Assembly: GCA_021805545.1 (NCBI GenBank)
Contig: JAJZFB010000067.1
Coordinates: 1 to 64,000 of the forward strand
Length of the DNA stretch: 64,000 nucleotides
Origin: Pseudomonadota bacterium
Lineage (GTDB): Bacteria; Pseudomonadota; Alphaproteobacteria; Acetobacterales; Acetobacteraceae
Direction of reading: 5' to 3'
Each line of letters begins with the position of its first letter. The stretch's first letter is position 1. The notes beneath the pieces were generated by a model, which was not told the DNA's origin, ran no database searches, and worked only from the letters and a program-made list of their open reading frames with translations. This document shows positions 1 through 7,827 of this stretch, piece by piece. The position numbers were made by a program, and so were the translations under genes.

Positions 1-2
1 TC

Positions 3-929
3 CTCGGCCTCGCCTCTTTCGCCGAAACCCCCGCCGTGCTGTTCGACGTGCAACGCGCCGGCCCCTCCACCGGCATGCCCACCCGCACCCAGCAATGCGA
101 CATCCTCGCCGCCGCCTATGCCAGCCACGGCGACACCAAGCATGTGCTGCTTTTCCCTGAAGACCCGCATGAGAGCTTCCTCTTCTCCGCCCAGGCCTTC
201 GACCTCGCCGACCGGCTGCAAACCCCCATTTTCGTCATGCTCGACCTCGATATCGGCATGAACGAACGCCTCTGCCGCCCCCTCACCTGGGATGATTCCC
301 GCCACATGGATCGCGGCAAGGTGATGACCGAAGCCGAGCTGGAAGCAGGCTCGGATTTCGGCCGTTATCTCGATGTGGATGGCGACGGCATCCCCTACCG
401 CACCTATCCCGGCACCCACCCCACGCGCGGCGCCTATTTCACCCGCGGCACATCGAAGGACCGTTACGCCAAATACACCGAATCCGGCACGGCCTATGCC
501 GATAACATGGAACGCCTGCTGAAAAAATTCCGCACCGCCGAATCCCTCGTCCCGCCGCCGCAGCTCATTTCCGCCGATACCGCAACAAAAATCGGCGCCA
601 TCTATTACGGCTCCACCAGCCCCGCCATGCGCGAGGCACAGGAAATCCTCGCCCGCCACAACATCAATCTCGACCTGCTCCGCATCCGCGCCTTCCCCTT
701 CAACGACGATGTCCGCAACTTCATCGCCGCGCACGACCAAATCTTCGTCGTGGAGCAGAACCGCGACGGCCAGCTCCGCACCCTGCTCATCAACGAGCTG
801 GAAGAAAGCCCGGCCAAGCTCAAACGCGCCGTGCATTTCGACGGCTCGCCCATCACCGCCACCAAAATCATCGAAAAAATCGCGGCTTTTCTGCCCGCCG
901 CCCAAAATCTCGTCAGGAGCGCCCTATGA
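3..929 (+). CDS. korA: 2-oxoacid:acceptor oxidoreductase, alpha subunit (C-terminal part, 5' truncated by window)
   Basis: Alpha subunit of a KorAB-type oxidoreductase, which oxidatively decarboxylates a 2-oxoacid (typically 2-oxoglutarate) to an acyl-CoA and passes electrons to ferredoxin. The frame is open from base 3 with no start, so the gene begins outside the window. The visible part opens with a family-typical segment (ETPAVLFDVQRAGPSTGMPT) in which the GPSTG motif is diagnostic; the pyrimidine-binding and C-terminal domains follow. The stop overlaps the korB start (ATGA), implying translational coupling. Substrate preference for 2-oxoglutarate over pyruvate is inferred from the two-subunit arrangement. 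An ATG-like start near 36 would be internal to the protein. Confidence 0.9.
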   Translation, partial: LGLASFAETPAVLFDVQRAGPSTGMPTRTQQCDILAAAYASHGDTKHVLLFPEDPHESFLFSAQAFDLADRLQTPIFVMLDLDIGMNERLCRPLTWDDSRHMDRGKVMTEAELEAGSDFGRYLDVDGDGIPYRTYPGTHPTRGAYFTRGTSKDRYAKYTESGTAYADNMERLLKKFRTAESLVPPPQLISADTATKIGAIYYGSTSPAMREAQEILARHNINLDLLRIRAFPFNDDVRNFIAAHDQIFVVEQNRDGQLRTLLINELEESPAKLKRAVHFDGSPITATKIIEKIAAFLPAAQNLVRSAL

Positions 930-1984
930 GCTTCCTCCCCAAACCAAAATTCCATCACCCCTCGCTCGCCTGCAACGCGCTCGGCTATACCAGGCGCGAT
1001 TACGAGGGCGCCATCTCCACCCTCTGCGCCGGGTGCGGGCATGATTCCATCTCCGCCGCCATCGTCCGCGCCTGTTTCGAGCTGGACCTCCCCCCGCACC
1101 GCATCGCCAAACTGTCGGGCATCGGCTGCTCCTCCAAAACCCCTACTTATTTCCTGGGCAATGCCCATGGCTTCAACGCCGTGCATGGCCGTATGCCCTC
1201 GGTCCTCACCGGCGCCAGCCTCGCCAACCGCGATCTCATCTATCTCGGCGTGTCCGGCGATGGCGATTCCGCCTCCATCGGCCTCGGCCAGTTCGCCCAC
1301 GCCATGCGCCGCGGCGTGAACATGACCTATATTGTGGAAAATAACGGCGTGTACGGCCTCACCAAGGGCCAGTTCTCCGCCACGTCAGACAAAGGTGCGA
1401 AAAGCAAAGGCGGCGCCACGAACAAAGACGAAGCCATAGACCTCGCCGGCATGGCCCTGCAGCTTGGCGCCAGCTTTGTCGCCCGCAGCTTCTCGGGCGA
1501 CAAAGCCCAGCTCGTCCCCCTCATCAAAGCCGCCCTTACCCATAAGGGTGCTGCCTTTATCGACGTCATTTCCCCCTGCGTCACCTTCAACAACCATCAA
1601 GGCTCCACCAAGAGCTTCGATTATGTGCGTGAACACAACGAGGCGGTGAACTTCCTCGATGTCATAACGGGCCGCGCGGAAATCACCGCCGATTACCAGC
1701 CCGGCACGGTGGAAGTGGTCCGCCAGCACGACGGCTCCCTGCTGCGCCTGCGCAAGCTGGACGAAAACGACTACGACCCGCGCGACCACGCCGCCGCCTG
1801 CGCCTTCCTGGAAGCCCGCAAAGCCCAGGGCGAAATCGTCACCGGCCTGCTCTACGTGGAACCCGGCGCCGAAGAGATGCACGGCCTGCTCGGCACCAGC
1901 GCCACACCGCTGAACAGCCTGGGGGACGACAAGCTCTGCCCCGGCAGCGCCGCGCTGGAGAAGCTGAACGCCAGCCTGCGCTGA
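926..1984 (+). CDS. korB: 2-oxoacid:acceptor oxidoreductase, beta subunit (TPP-binding)
   Basis: Partner of korA, 352 aa. The beta subunit carries thiamine diphosphate and in this family usually a [4Fe-4S] cluster. An early CAGCGHDSIS motif, a GIGCSSKTPTYFLG segment, and a GDGDSASIGLGQFAHAMRR motif (the GDG-type TPP/Mg site) are all present, followed by a NNGVYGLTKGQ segment. Length is typical of KorB. The gene overlaps korA by 4 nt. No gamma or delta ferredoxin subunit is adjacent, which fits the two-subunit KorAB type. Such enzymes allow a CoA- and ferredoxin-dependent bypass of 2-oxoglutarate dehydrogenase. Confidence 0.92.
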   Translation: MSFLPKPKFHHPSLACNALGYTRRDYEGAISTLCAGCGHDSISAAIVRACFELDLPPHRIAKLSGIGCSSKTPTYFLGNAHGFNAVHGRMPSVLTGASLANRDLIYLGVSGDGDSASIGLGQFAHAMRRGVNMTYIVENNGVYGLTKGQFSATSDKGAKSKGGATNKDEAIDLAGMALQLGASFVARSFSGDKAQLVPLIKAALTHKGAAFIDVISPCVTFNNHQGSTKSFDYVREHNEAVNFLDVITGRAEITADYQPGTVEVVRQHDGSLLRLRKLDENDYDPRDHAAACAFLEARKAQGEIVTGLLYVEPGAEEMHGLLGTSATPLNSLGDDKLCPGSAALEKLNASLR

Positions 1985-2063
1985 AGAGTAGCCCCCGCTT
2001 TCCGTAGCCGAGCACCGTGCTCAGGCGCGTCAAGCACGCTGCGCGCGCCCTCACCGGCAAATA

Positions 2064-2093
2064 CCGTCATCGCGAGCGCAGCGCGGCGATCCA
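2064..2093 (+). repeat. Short intergenic repeat resembling the CGTCATCGCGAGCG family
   Basis: The korB-mnmG gap holds CCGTCATCGCGAGCGCAGCG followed by a CGGCGATCC tail. Related words occur at about 30254-30278 (as a hairpin) and near 63275-63312. This resembles short dispersed repeats common in many bacterial genomes. Similarity by eye only. Confidence 0.35.
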
Positions 2094-2174
2094 TCTCCAC
2101 GCCACCGGCACCCAACCTGGCAGCCCCGCCCAAAACCCGTGGCCACAACGGCACAAATCCTCTAAACCCCGCCC

Positions 2175-3884
2175 ATGCACTACGATGTCATCATCATCGG
2201 CGGCGGCCATGCCGGCACCGAAGCCGCCGCCGCATCGGCCCGTTCCGGCGCTGCCACCCTGCTCGTCACCCAGCGCACCAGCCAACTGGGCGAGATGTCC
2301 TGCAACCCCGCCATTGGCGGCATCGGCAAAGGCCACCTGGTGCGCGAGATCGACGCGCTAGACGGCCTCATGGGCAAAGCCGCAGACGCCGCCTGCATCC
2401 ATTTCAAACTGCTCAACCGCGGCAAAGGCCCCGCCGTGCGCGGCCCGCGCGCCCAGGCCGACCGTAAACTCTACCGCAACGCCGTCCAAGCCCTGCTCGC
2501 CGCGCAGCCAAACCTCACCATTCTGGAAGGCGAGGCCGCATCCATCGAACAGCATAGCGGCCACCTCACCGGCATCACCCTCGCCACCGGCCAAAGCATC
2601 GCCTGCGCCGCCATCGTCCTCACCACAGGCACTTTCCTCAATGGCATATTACATTTCGGAAAAGAAATGAAAAAGGGCGGCCGCATCGGCGACGCCCCCT
2701 CCATTACGCTTGCCGCCTCGCTTGCCCGCCTCAACCTGCCCCTGGGCCGCCTGAAAACCGGCACCCCCCCGCGCCTGCACAAAGCCAGCATCGACTGGAA
2801 CGGCCTGCCCGAAGATAGAGGTGAAGACCCGCCCGAACCGTTCTCGGCGCTCACCCAAGCCGTCACCAACCCGCAAATCTCCTGCCGCATCACCAAAACC
2901 ACGGAAGAAACCCACCGGATCATCCGTGAAAACATCCATAAATCAGCGGTTTATGGCGGCAACATCGCCGGGCGCGGCCCGCGCTACTGCCCCTCCATCG
3001 AGGACAAGGTGGTGCGCTTCGCCGAAAAACCCGGCCACCAGATATTCCTGGAACCCGAAGGGCTGGATGATGACACCATCTACCCCAACGGCATCTCCAC
3101 CTCCCTGCCGCAAGACGTGCAGGAGCTTCTCCTCCACTCCATCCCCGGCCTGGAAAAAGCCCGCATCATCCGCCCCGGCTATGCCGTCGAATACGACTAT
3201 GTAGACCCCCGCGCGCTCGACCACTCACTCCAGGTAAAAACCCTCCCCGGCCTCTACCTCGCCGGGCAGATCAACGGCACCACAGGCTACGAGGAAGCAG
3301 GCGCCCAAGGCATCATCGCCGGGCTGAATGCCGCCCGCACCGCCAGCGGTGCACAACCCGTCACCCTCACCAGGGCGGAAGCCTATATCGGCGTGCTCAT
3401 AGACGACCTCGTCACCCAGGGCGTCACCGAGCCATACCGCATGTTCACCTCCCGCGCCGAATACCGGCTGCAACTGCGCGCCGATAATGCCGAGCTGCGC
3501 CTCACCCCGCTCGGCCTGCAATGGGGCTGCATCGGCCCAGAGCGCGAAACCGCCTTCGCCGCGCTGCAAGCGCAAATCGCCGCCTTCAACAACAAGCCCG
3601 AGGGCGAAAGCCGCGCCGCCAGCATCCTCCGCGCCAATCTGCACTACGCCGGCTATCTCTCCCGCCAGGAGCAGGAAATCCGCGACCGCGCGCGCGACGA
3701 AGCCGTGCGCATCCCCGAGAATTTCGACTACAGCGCCGTGGGCGGACTCTCCAACGAACTGCGCGAGAAGCTGGAGCGCGCCCGCCCGCAAAACCTCGCC
3801 GCCGCCGGGCGTATCGAGGCCATGACCCCCGCCGCCCTCGGCGCCATTTTCGGCGCCCTCAAAAAATCCCGCCGCGCCGCATGA
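2175..3884 (+). CDS. mnmG: tRNA uridine-5-carboxymethylaminomethyl(34) synthesis enzyme MnmG
   Basis: FAD-dependent enzyme that with MnmE modifies wobble U34 of several tRNAs. The N-terminus has the dinucleotide fold [13 protein letters not shown] and the conserved [17 protein letters not shown] block. The family segments [14 protein letters not shown] and [11 protein letters not shown] follow, and the C-terminal helical domain ends with [17 protein letters not shown] and the [17 protein letters not shown] region. At 569 aa it is roughly 50 residues shorter than usual; the missing part lies between the TSRAEYRL block and the YAGYLSRQ helix. The stop overlaps rsmG by 4 nt (ATGA), and mnmG-rsmG-parA-parB is the classic order near alphaproteobacterial origins. 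Confidence 0.95.
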   Translation: MHYDVIIIGGGHAGTEAAAASARSGAATLLVTQRTSQLGEMSCNPAIGGIGKGHLVREIDALDGLMGKAADAACIHFKLLNRGKGPAVRGPRAQADRKLYRNAVQALLAAQPNLTILEGEAASIEQHSGHLTGITLATGQSIACAAIVLTTGTFLNGILHFGKEMKKGGRIGDAPSITLAASLARLNLPLGRLKTGTPPRLHKASIDWNGLPEDRGEDPPEPFSALTQAVTNPQISCRITKTTEETHRIIRENIHKSAVYGGNIAGRGPRYCPSIEDKVVRFAEKPGHQIFLEPEGLDDDTIYPNGISTSLPQDVQELLLHSIPGLEKARIIRPGYAVEYDYVDPRALDHSLQVKTLPGLYLAGQINGTTGYEEAGAQGIIAGLNAARTASGAQPVTLTRAEAYIGVLIDDLVTQGVTEPYRMFTSRAEYRLQLRADNAELRLTPLGLQWGCIGPERETAFAALQAQIAAFNNKPEGESRAASILRANLHYAGYLSRQEQEIRDRARDEAVRIPENFDYSAVGGLSNELREKLERARPQNLAAAGRIEAMTPAALGAIFGALKKSRRAA

Positions 3885-4501
3885 GTGAGTCCCGCCTGCG
3901 AATTTTCGCCGCTTTGGTGGAAAAATGGTCGCCCAAAATCAACCTCATCAGCAAATCAGACCTGCCGCATATCTGGGACCGGCATGTGCAGGATTCGCTC
4001 CGCCTGCTGCCCTACATCCCCGAAGGCACGGAACGCGCCATAGATCTCGGCTCCGGCGCGGGATTCCCCGGCCTTGTCCTTTGCATCGCCACCGGACTCC
4101 CGTTCGATCTGATCGAATCAGACAGCCGCAAAGCCGCCTTCCTCATGGAAGCCGCGCGCCAGACCGGCGCGCCCGCCAAAATCCACAACACCCGCATCGA
4201 GGCCGCCAAAATCGCCCCGGCCCCGCTCATCACCGCCCGCGCCTTGGCCCCGCTCGATAAACTTCTCGGCCTCGCCGCCCCGCATCTCGCTCCCGGCGGC
4301 ATCTGCCTCTTCCCAAAAGGCCGCAACGCGGCAGAAGAATTGACGCTCGCCACCCCCCTCTGGCACATGGACGTTCAGCACATAACCCACCCCTCCTGGG
4401 GCGATAGCTGCATCCTGAAAGTGAGCCAGATTCGCCATGCCGGACAAAACCAAGCGCCCGCGCATCATCGCCATCGCCAACCAGAAGGGCGGGGTCGGTA
4501 A
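3881..4501 (+). CDS. rsmG: 16S rRNA (guanine(527)-N(7))-methyltransferase RsmG
   Basis: SAM-dependent methyltransferase for G527 of 16S rRNA, about 206 aa. The N-terminal block [20 protein letters not shown] and RHVQDSL precede motif [14 protein letters not shown], all typical of RsmG. The start ATG overlaps the mnmG stop by 4 nt. The reading frame runs 65 nt into parA before reaching a TAA, so its last roughly 20 residues are encoded by the parA start region in another frame. An upstream extension of this frame into mnmG has no family similarity and was discarded. Confidence 0.93.
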   Translation: MSESRLRIFAALVEKWSPKINLISKSDLPHIWDRHVQDSLRLLPYIPEGTERAIDLGSGAGFPGLVLCIATGLPFDLIESDSRKAAFLMEAARQTGAPAKIHNTRIEAAKIAPAPLITARALAPLDKLLGLAAPHLAPGGICLFPKGRNAAEELTLATPLWHMDVQHITHPSWGDSCILKVSQIRHAGQNQAPAHHRHRQPEGRGR

Positions 4502-5228
4502 AACCACCACCGCCATCAACCTGGCTTCCGCCCTGGCTGTGGGCGGCCTTAAAGTTCTGCTTGCCGATATCGACCCCCAAGGCAATGCCAGCACCGGGCT
4601 GGGCATTGGCCCCGAAGCCCGCAAAGGCGGCAGCTACGCGCTGCTGGCCGGCGAAACCTCGCTCAGCGATGCCACCCTGCCCACCACGGTCGAAAATCTC
4701 ACCATCATCCCCTCCGTGCCGGACCTCATCGGCGCCGACCTTGAATTCGGCCAGCAGGAACGCCGCGAATTCCTGCTGCGCGACGCCTTCATCCAAGGCT
4801 GCCCCGCCGATTACGTCTTTATCGACTGCCCGCCCGGCCTCGGCCTGCTTACCCTCAACGGCCTCGTGGCGGCCGATGCGGTGCTGGTCCCGCTCCAGGC
4901 CGAATTTTTCGCCCTGGAAGGCATCTCCCAGCTCATGCGCACCATCGATATGGTCAAGCAAAGCCTGAACCCCACCCTGAACATGGAAGGCATCGTCCTG
5001 ACCATGACGGATAAGCGCAACAACCTTTCCGAGCAGGTCAGCGCCGATGTGCGCGGCTATTTCCGCCACCAGGTGTTCGAAACCGCCATCCCCCGTAACA
5101 TCCGCATCACGGAAGCCCCTAGCCACGGCATCCCGGTCCTGCTTTATGATTTCCGCTCAACCGGCGCCCAGGCCTATCTGGCCCTGGCGGCGGAATTTTT
5201 GCGGCGGGCAAAAACCAGAAAGGCTTGA
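4437..5228 (+). CDS. parA: Chromosome partitioning ATPase ParA (Soj)
   Basis: Walker-type ATPase that drives segregation of ParB-bound origins; 263 aa. It has the deviant Walker A motif [16 protein letters not shown] near residue 15, DIDPQGNAST, and the Walker B-like FIDCPPGLGLLTLN. The start ATG lies inside the 3' end of rsmG (65-nt overlap) but cannot be moved downstream without losing the P-loop. parB follows after 3 nt, so the two form an operon. Confidence 0.97.
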   Translation: MPDKTKRPRIIAIANQKGGVGKTTTAINLASALAVGGLKVLLADIDPQGNASTGLGIGPEARKGGSYALLAGETSLSDATLPTTVENLTIIPSVPDLIGADLEFGQQERREFLLRDAFIQGCPADYVFIDCPPGLGLLTLNGLVAADAVLVPLQAEFFALEGISQLMRTIDMVKQSLNPTLNMEGIVLTMTDKRNNLSEQVSADVRGYFRHQVFETAIPRNIRITEAPSHGIPVLLYDFRSTGAQAYLALAAEFLRRAKTRKA

Positions 5229-5231
5229 GGC

Positions 5232-6095
5232 ATGAGCGTAAAAGAACAACCCAAACGTCTGGGCCGCGGCCTTGCCGCCCTTATGGGCGATTCCGCCGTG
5301 CCGCAAACCACCGCCGCCCCCGGCGTGCAGCAACTGCCCATAGATGTCCTTGTCCCCAGCCCCTACCAGCCCCGCCAGGAAATGGACGAGGATGCATTGC
5401 AGGAATTGGCGGATTCCATCGCCCAGCGCGGCATCCTCCAACCCCTTCTGGTCCGCCCCACACCCGGCCAGCCCGGCCAATACCAAATCATCGCGGGCGA
5501 GCGCCGGTGGCGCGCCGCCCAGCGCGTCTCTCTGCACGAAATCCCCGTGCTCGTCCGCCCGCTTTCCGATAGCGACGCCATGGCCGCCGGTCTGGTGGAA
5601 AACCTCCAGCGCGAAGACCTCAACGCCATCGAAGAAGCCGAGGGCTACAAGCGCCTGCTGGAAGAATTCAGCCTGAGCCAGGACAAATTGGGCGAGGCCG
5701 TCGGCAAATCCCGCGCCCATATCGGCAACATCATCCGCCTGCTCAAACTGCCTGAGCCGGTTCGCGCCATGCTGCGCCAGGGCCAGCTCTCCGCCGGCCA
5801 TGCCCGCGCCCTGCTCACCCACCCCGACCCGCTAAAAGCCGCGCGCGAGGTTATCAAACGCGACCTCTCCGTCCGCCAGACCGAGGCACTGACCAACCAG
5901 GCCATCCGCCCGGCCAAAACAGCCCCCGCCAGCACCCCGCGCGCCGATGCCGACATTGAAGCCCTGGCCAACAGCCTCACCGAGCGCCTGGGCCTGAAGG
6001 TGCAGATCAAGTTCAACGGCAAAAGCGGCTCGGTAACGTTCAACTACGCCAATCTCGACCAGTTGGATTCCCTGCTCGCCCTGCTCAACGGGTAA
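5232..6095 (+). CDS. parB: Chromosome partitioning protein ParB (Spo0J)
   Basis: Binds parS and spreads as a CTP-dependent clamp; 287 aa. The N-terminal tail KRLGRGLAALMGD (ParA-interacting) is followed by the DVLVPSPYQPRQ region, the nucleotide-binding AGERRWRAAQ box, the ENLQREDLNAIEEAEGY helix, and the HTH segment with SLSQDKLGEAVGKSRAHIGN and LSAGHARALL. A C-terminal dimerisation region ends the protein. Its stop codon lies within a 28-bp palindrome holding a parS-like core. Confidence 0.97.
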   Translation: MSVKEQPKRLGRGLAALMGDSAVPQTTAAPGVQQLPIDVLVPSPYQPRQEMDEDALQELADSIAQRGILQPLLVRPTPGQPGQYQIIAGERRWRAAQRVSLHEIPVLVRPLSDSDAMAAGLVENLQREDLNAIEEAEGYKRLLEEFSLSQDKLGEAVGKSRAHIGNIIRLLKLPEPVRAMLRQGQLSAGHARALLTHPDPLKAAREVIKRDLSVRQTEALTNQAIRPAKTAPASTPRADADIEALANSLTERLGLKVQIKFNGKSGSVTFNYANLDQLDSLLALLNG

Positions 6096-6117
6096 TGCTT
6101 CACGTGAAGCATTACCC
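6090..6117. promoter_or_regulatory. parS-like centromere site (perfect 28-bp palindrome)
   Basis: The core TGCTTCACGTGAAGCA (6096-6111) is a perfect palindrome that differs from the well-known parS consensus TGTTTCACGTGAAACA only at symmetric positions. Symmetry extends to 28 bp. It starts within the last codons of parB and overlaps its stop. The position between parB and the convergent holA, about 5 kb from the putative oriC, fits a ParB loading site. It could also act as a weak bidirectional hairpin, but there is no T tract. Confidence 0.85.
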
Positions 6118-6138
6118 ACACCGGCAACCGCCGCGCGT

Positions 6139-7149
6139 TTACCGTCGCCCGGCCGCCCGCGCCCGCAGCGCCAAAGCCAGCATGGTCTGGCGGCAATAAT
6201 CATGCTCTGGCACGCGCGTCGTCTTGCATGCCGCCTCGGCCGTCAGCGCGGCCGATAATGCCTGGTCCAGCGCCGGCAAAGGCCATAGCCGCAGCGCCTT
6301 GCCCACCAGCGCCTGGCGTTTGAAAAACACCGGCGGGCGCATCGCCGCCATGGCCTCCTGGGCCGATGCCCCGTCCGCCATCGCCCCCGCGGCCACGCGC
6401 AGGCGCTGCAATTCGGCCAGCAGTACCCGCAACAACCCCACCGGGGCTATGCCTTCCTCATAAGCCAGGCTCAGCGCCTTATCCGTCGCTTCCGGGTCAC
6501 CTGTCAGGGCGGCATCAATCGCATCACCCATCGAGCTATCGCCGCCATCCGCCAGCACGGCAGACACATCAGCCAGGCTCAAACGCTTCTCTTCCCCGGC
6601 ATAAAGCGTCAGCACTTCCAGCGCCTGCCCCAAAGGCCCTTCCTCACCCGAGAGATTCTGCCCCGCCCAGGCCGCCGCATCCTGGTCTATCTGCACCCCC
6701 GCCGCCCGCAAACGCGACGAAATCGCCGATGGCAAACGCGCCTGGTCAATCGCATAACAGGCAATCACCGCCACACTCGGCGCCTTCTCCGCCGCCGTGC
6801 GCAGCTTAGACTTCGCCGTCAGCTCCCCCGCCTCCAGAATCACCAAAGCCTCAGGAGGCATTTTTATAAGCGTTTCCAGTGCCTTAGTGTGGCTTTCATG
6901 CACATCGCGCACGCGCACCACGCGCCGCCCGCCCGTCAGCGCCGCCGCCATGGCCTCCGCCAGCAGCACATCCGCCGCCGGGTTCATCAACTCGGCAAAG
7001 CGGAACGGGTCCTGCATCGCCCCCTCTACCCCACGCGCCAATATCAGCCCGCGCTCCGCCACCAGCCCGGCATCGGGGCCGTGCAGCAGAACAAGCGGCA
7101 GATTAGAAGATTTCAGAAACGCGTCGATACGGCCTGAATCGATCTTCAT
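6139..7149 (-). CDS. holA: DNA polymerase III subunit delta
   Basis: Clamp-loader delta subunit, 336 aa, which opens the beta sliding clamp. The N-terminus (LPLVLLHGPDAGLVAERG) and the central ALVILEAGELTAKSKLRTAA segment are typical of HolA. It shares a 4-nt overlap with lptE, and the minus-strand order leuS-lptE-holA is the standard proteobacterial arrangement. It converges on parB, with the parS palindrome in the short gap. Confidence 0.92.
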   Translation of the reverse strand: MKIDSGRIDAFLKSSNLPLVLLHGPDAGLVAERGLILARGVEGAMQDPFRFAELMNPAADVLLAEAMAAALTGGRRVVRVRDVHESHTKALETLIKMPPEALVILEAGELTAKSKLRTAAEKAPSVAVIACYAIDQARLPSAISSRLRAAGVQIDQDAAAWAGQNLSGEEGPLGQALEVLTLYAGEEKRLSLADVSAVLADGGDSSMGDAIDAALTGDPEATDKALSLAYEEGIAPVGLLRVLLAELQRLRVAAGAMADGASAQEAMAAMRPPVFFKRQALVGKALRLWPLPALDQALSAALTAEAACKTTRVPEHDYCRQTMLALALRARAAGRR

Positions 7150-7685
7150 GCGTTCGGGTGCGTACGGAACCAGCTCGCAAGCTGCGCGGTAATTTGCGCC
7201 GCCACCATGTCCGCCAGTTGCTGGTCAACCGTGCTGGTCTCCATATCCTGGGCAAAATACTGGTTATCGATAATATTCATCGAATCCATCCCCGTCGCCG
7301 TGCCCGTGGCCAGCGGGTGCGAAGGATCACCAATCGGCACCAGGCTCCAATTCGCCGTGGCCTGCATGCGTGAATATGTGGTGGAGGAATCCTGCAGCAT
7401 GCCAATATCCGAGGTGACAATGCTATACCTCACATTCAGCGCGTAAAGCTCCGTCTCCGGCGCGCCATCCACATGCAGCTTGCTCTCCAGGCTCAGGCGC
7501 AGCAATTGCCCCGGCCGTTCCGGTATATTGCTCACCTTCACCTGGTCCAGCCTGGCGCTGGTATCCTGCCCCGCCTCACCGCCATAAAGGGGGGTAAAGC
7601 CGCAGCCGGCCAGCGCCAGCAGGGCAACGAGCGCGGCAGCGCGCTTAGGGCTTGACGACAAAATTAACAATCCGGTCCGGCACAT
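7146..7685 (-). CDS. lptE: LPS-assembly lipoprotein LptE
   Basis: Outer-membrane lipoprotein that plugs the LptD barrel for LPS export, about 179 aa. A short hydrophobic signal ends in a lipobox ALAGC with Cys28, followed by GFTPLYGG, the usual LptE opening. The annotated ATG lies 41 nt inside the 3' end of the leuS coding sequence; a TTG slightly downstream is an alternative start. It sits between leuS and holA, overlapping holA by 4 nt. Confidence 0.88.
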   Translation of the reverse strand: MCRTGLLILSSSPKRAAALVALLALAGCGFTPLYGGEAGQDTSARLDQVKVSNIPERPGQLLRLSLESKLHVDGAPETELYALNVRYSIVTSDIGMLQDSSTTYSRMQATANWSLVPIGDPSHPLATGTATGMDSMNIIDNQYFAQDMETSTVDQQLADMVAAQITAQLASWFRTHPNA

Positions 7686-7827
7686 GGATTTTCTTTACAA
7701 TGGTCTGCCCTGCCAGAACAGACGCCACGGCAGCTTCCGCCGCCGCCAATACTGGCTCCGCCGCCTGCCCCGCCGGAACAACAATGGTCCCGCGCAGCTT
7801 CCCGTTCACCTGCACGGCAATGGTCAC
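7645..7827 (-). CDS. Detached C-terminal tail of leucyl-tRNA synthetase (after an in-frame TAG)
   Basis: These 60 codons lie in the same frame as leuS, directly after its TAG (minus strand, 7828-7830), and begin with GTG. The peptide starts TIAVQVNGKLRGTIVVP and ends IHVPDRIVNFVVKP, which is the conserved LeuRS C-terminal domain that contacts the tRNA elbow. With the stop read through, LeuS would be about 858 aa from the ATG at 10221, a normal length. It may be made by readthrough, by reinitiation at the adjacent GTG (a G-rich GGTGGTGGA lies just upstream), or the TAG may be a sequence error. Confidence 0.75.
   Translation of the reverse strand: MTIAVQVNGKLRGTIVVPAGQAAEPVLAAAEAAVASVLAGQTIVKKIHVPDRIVNFVVKP

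Noticed and set aside
3521..3880. Longer rsmG start inside mnmG
   Set aside because: The upstream frame has only Arg/Pro-rich shadow sequence; RsmG similarity starts at the ATG overlapping the mnmG stop.
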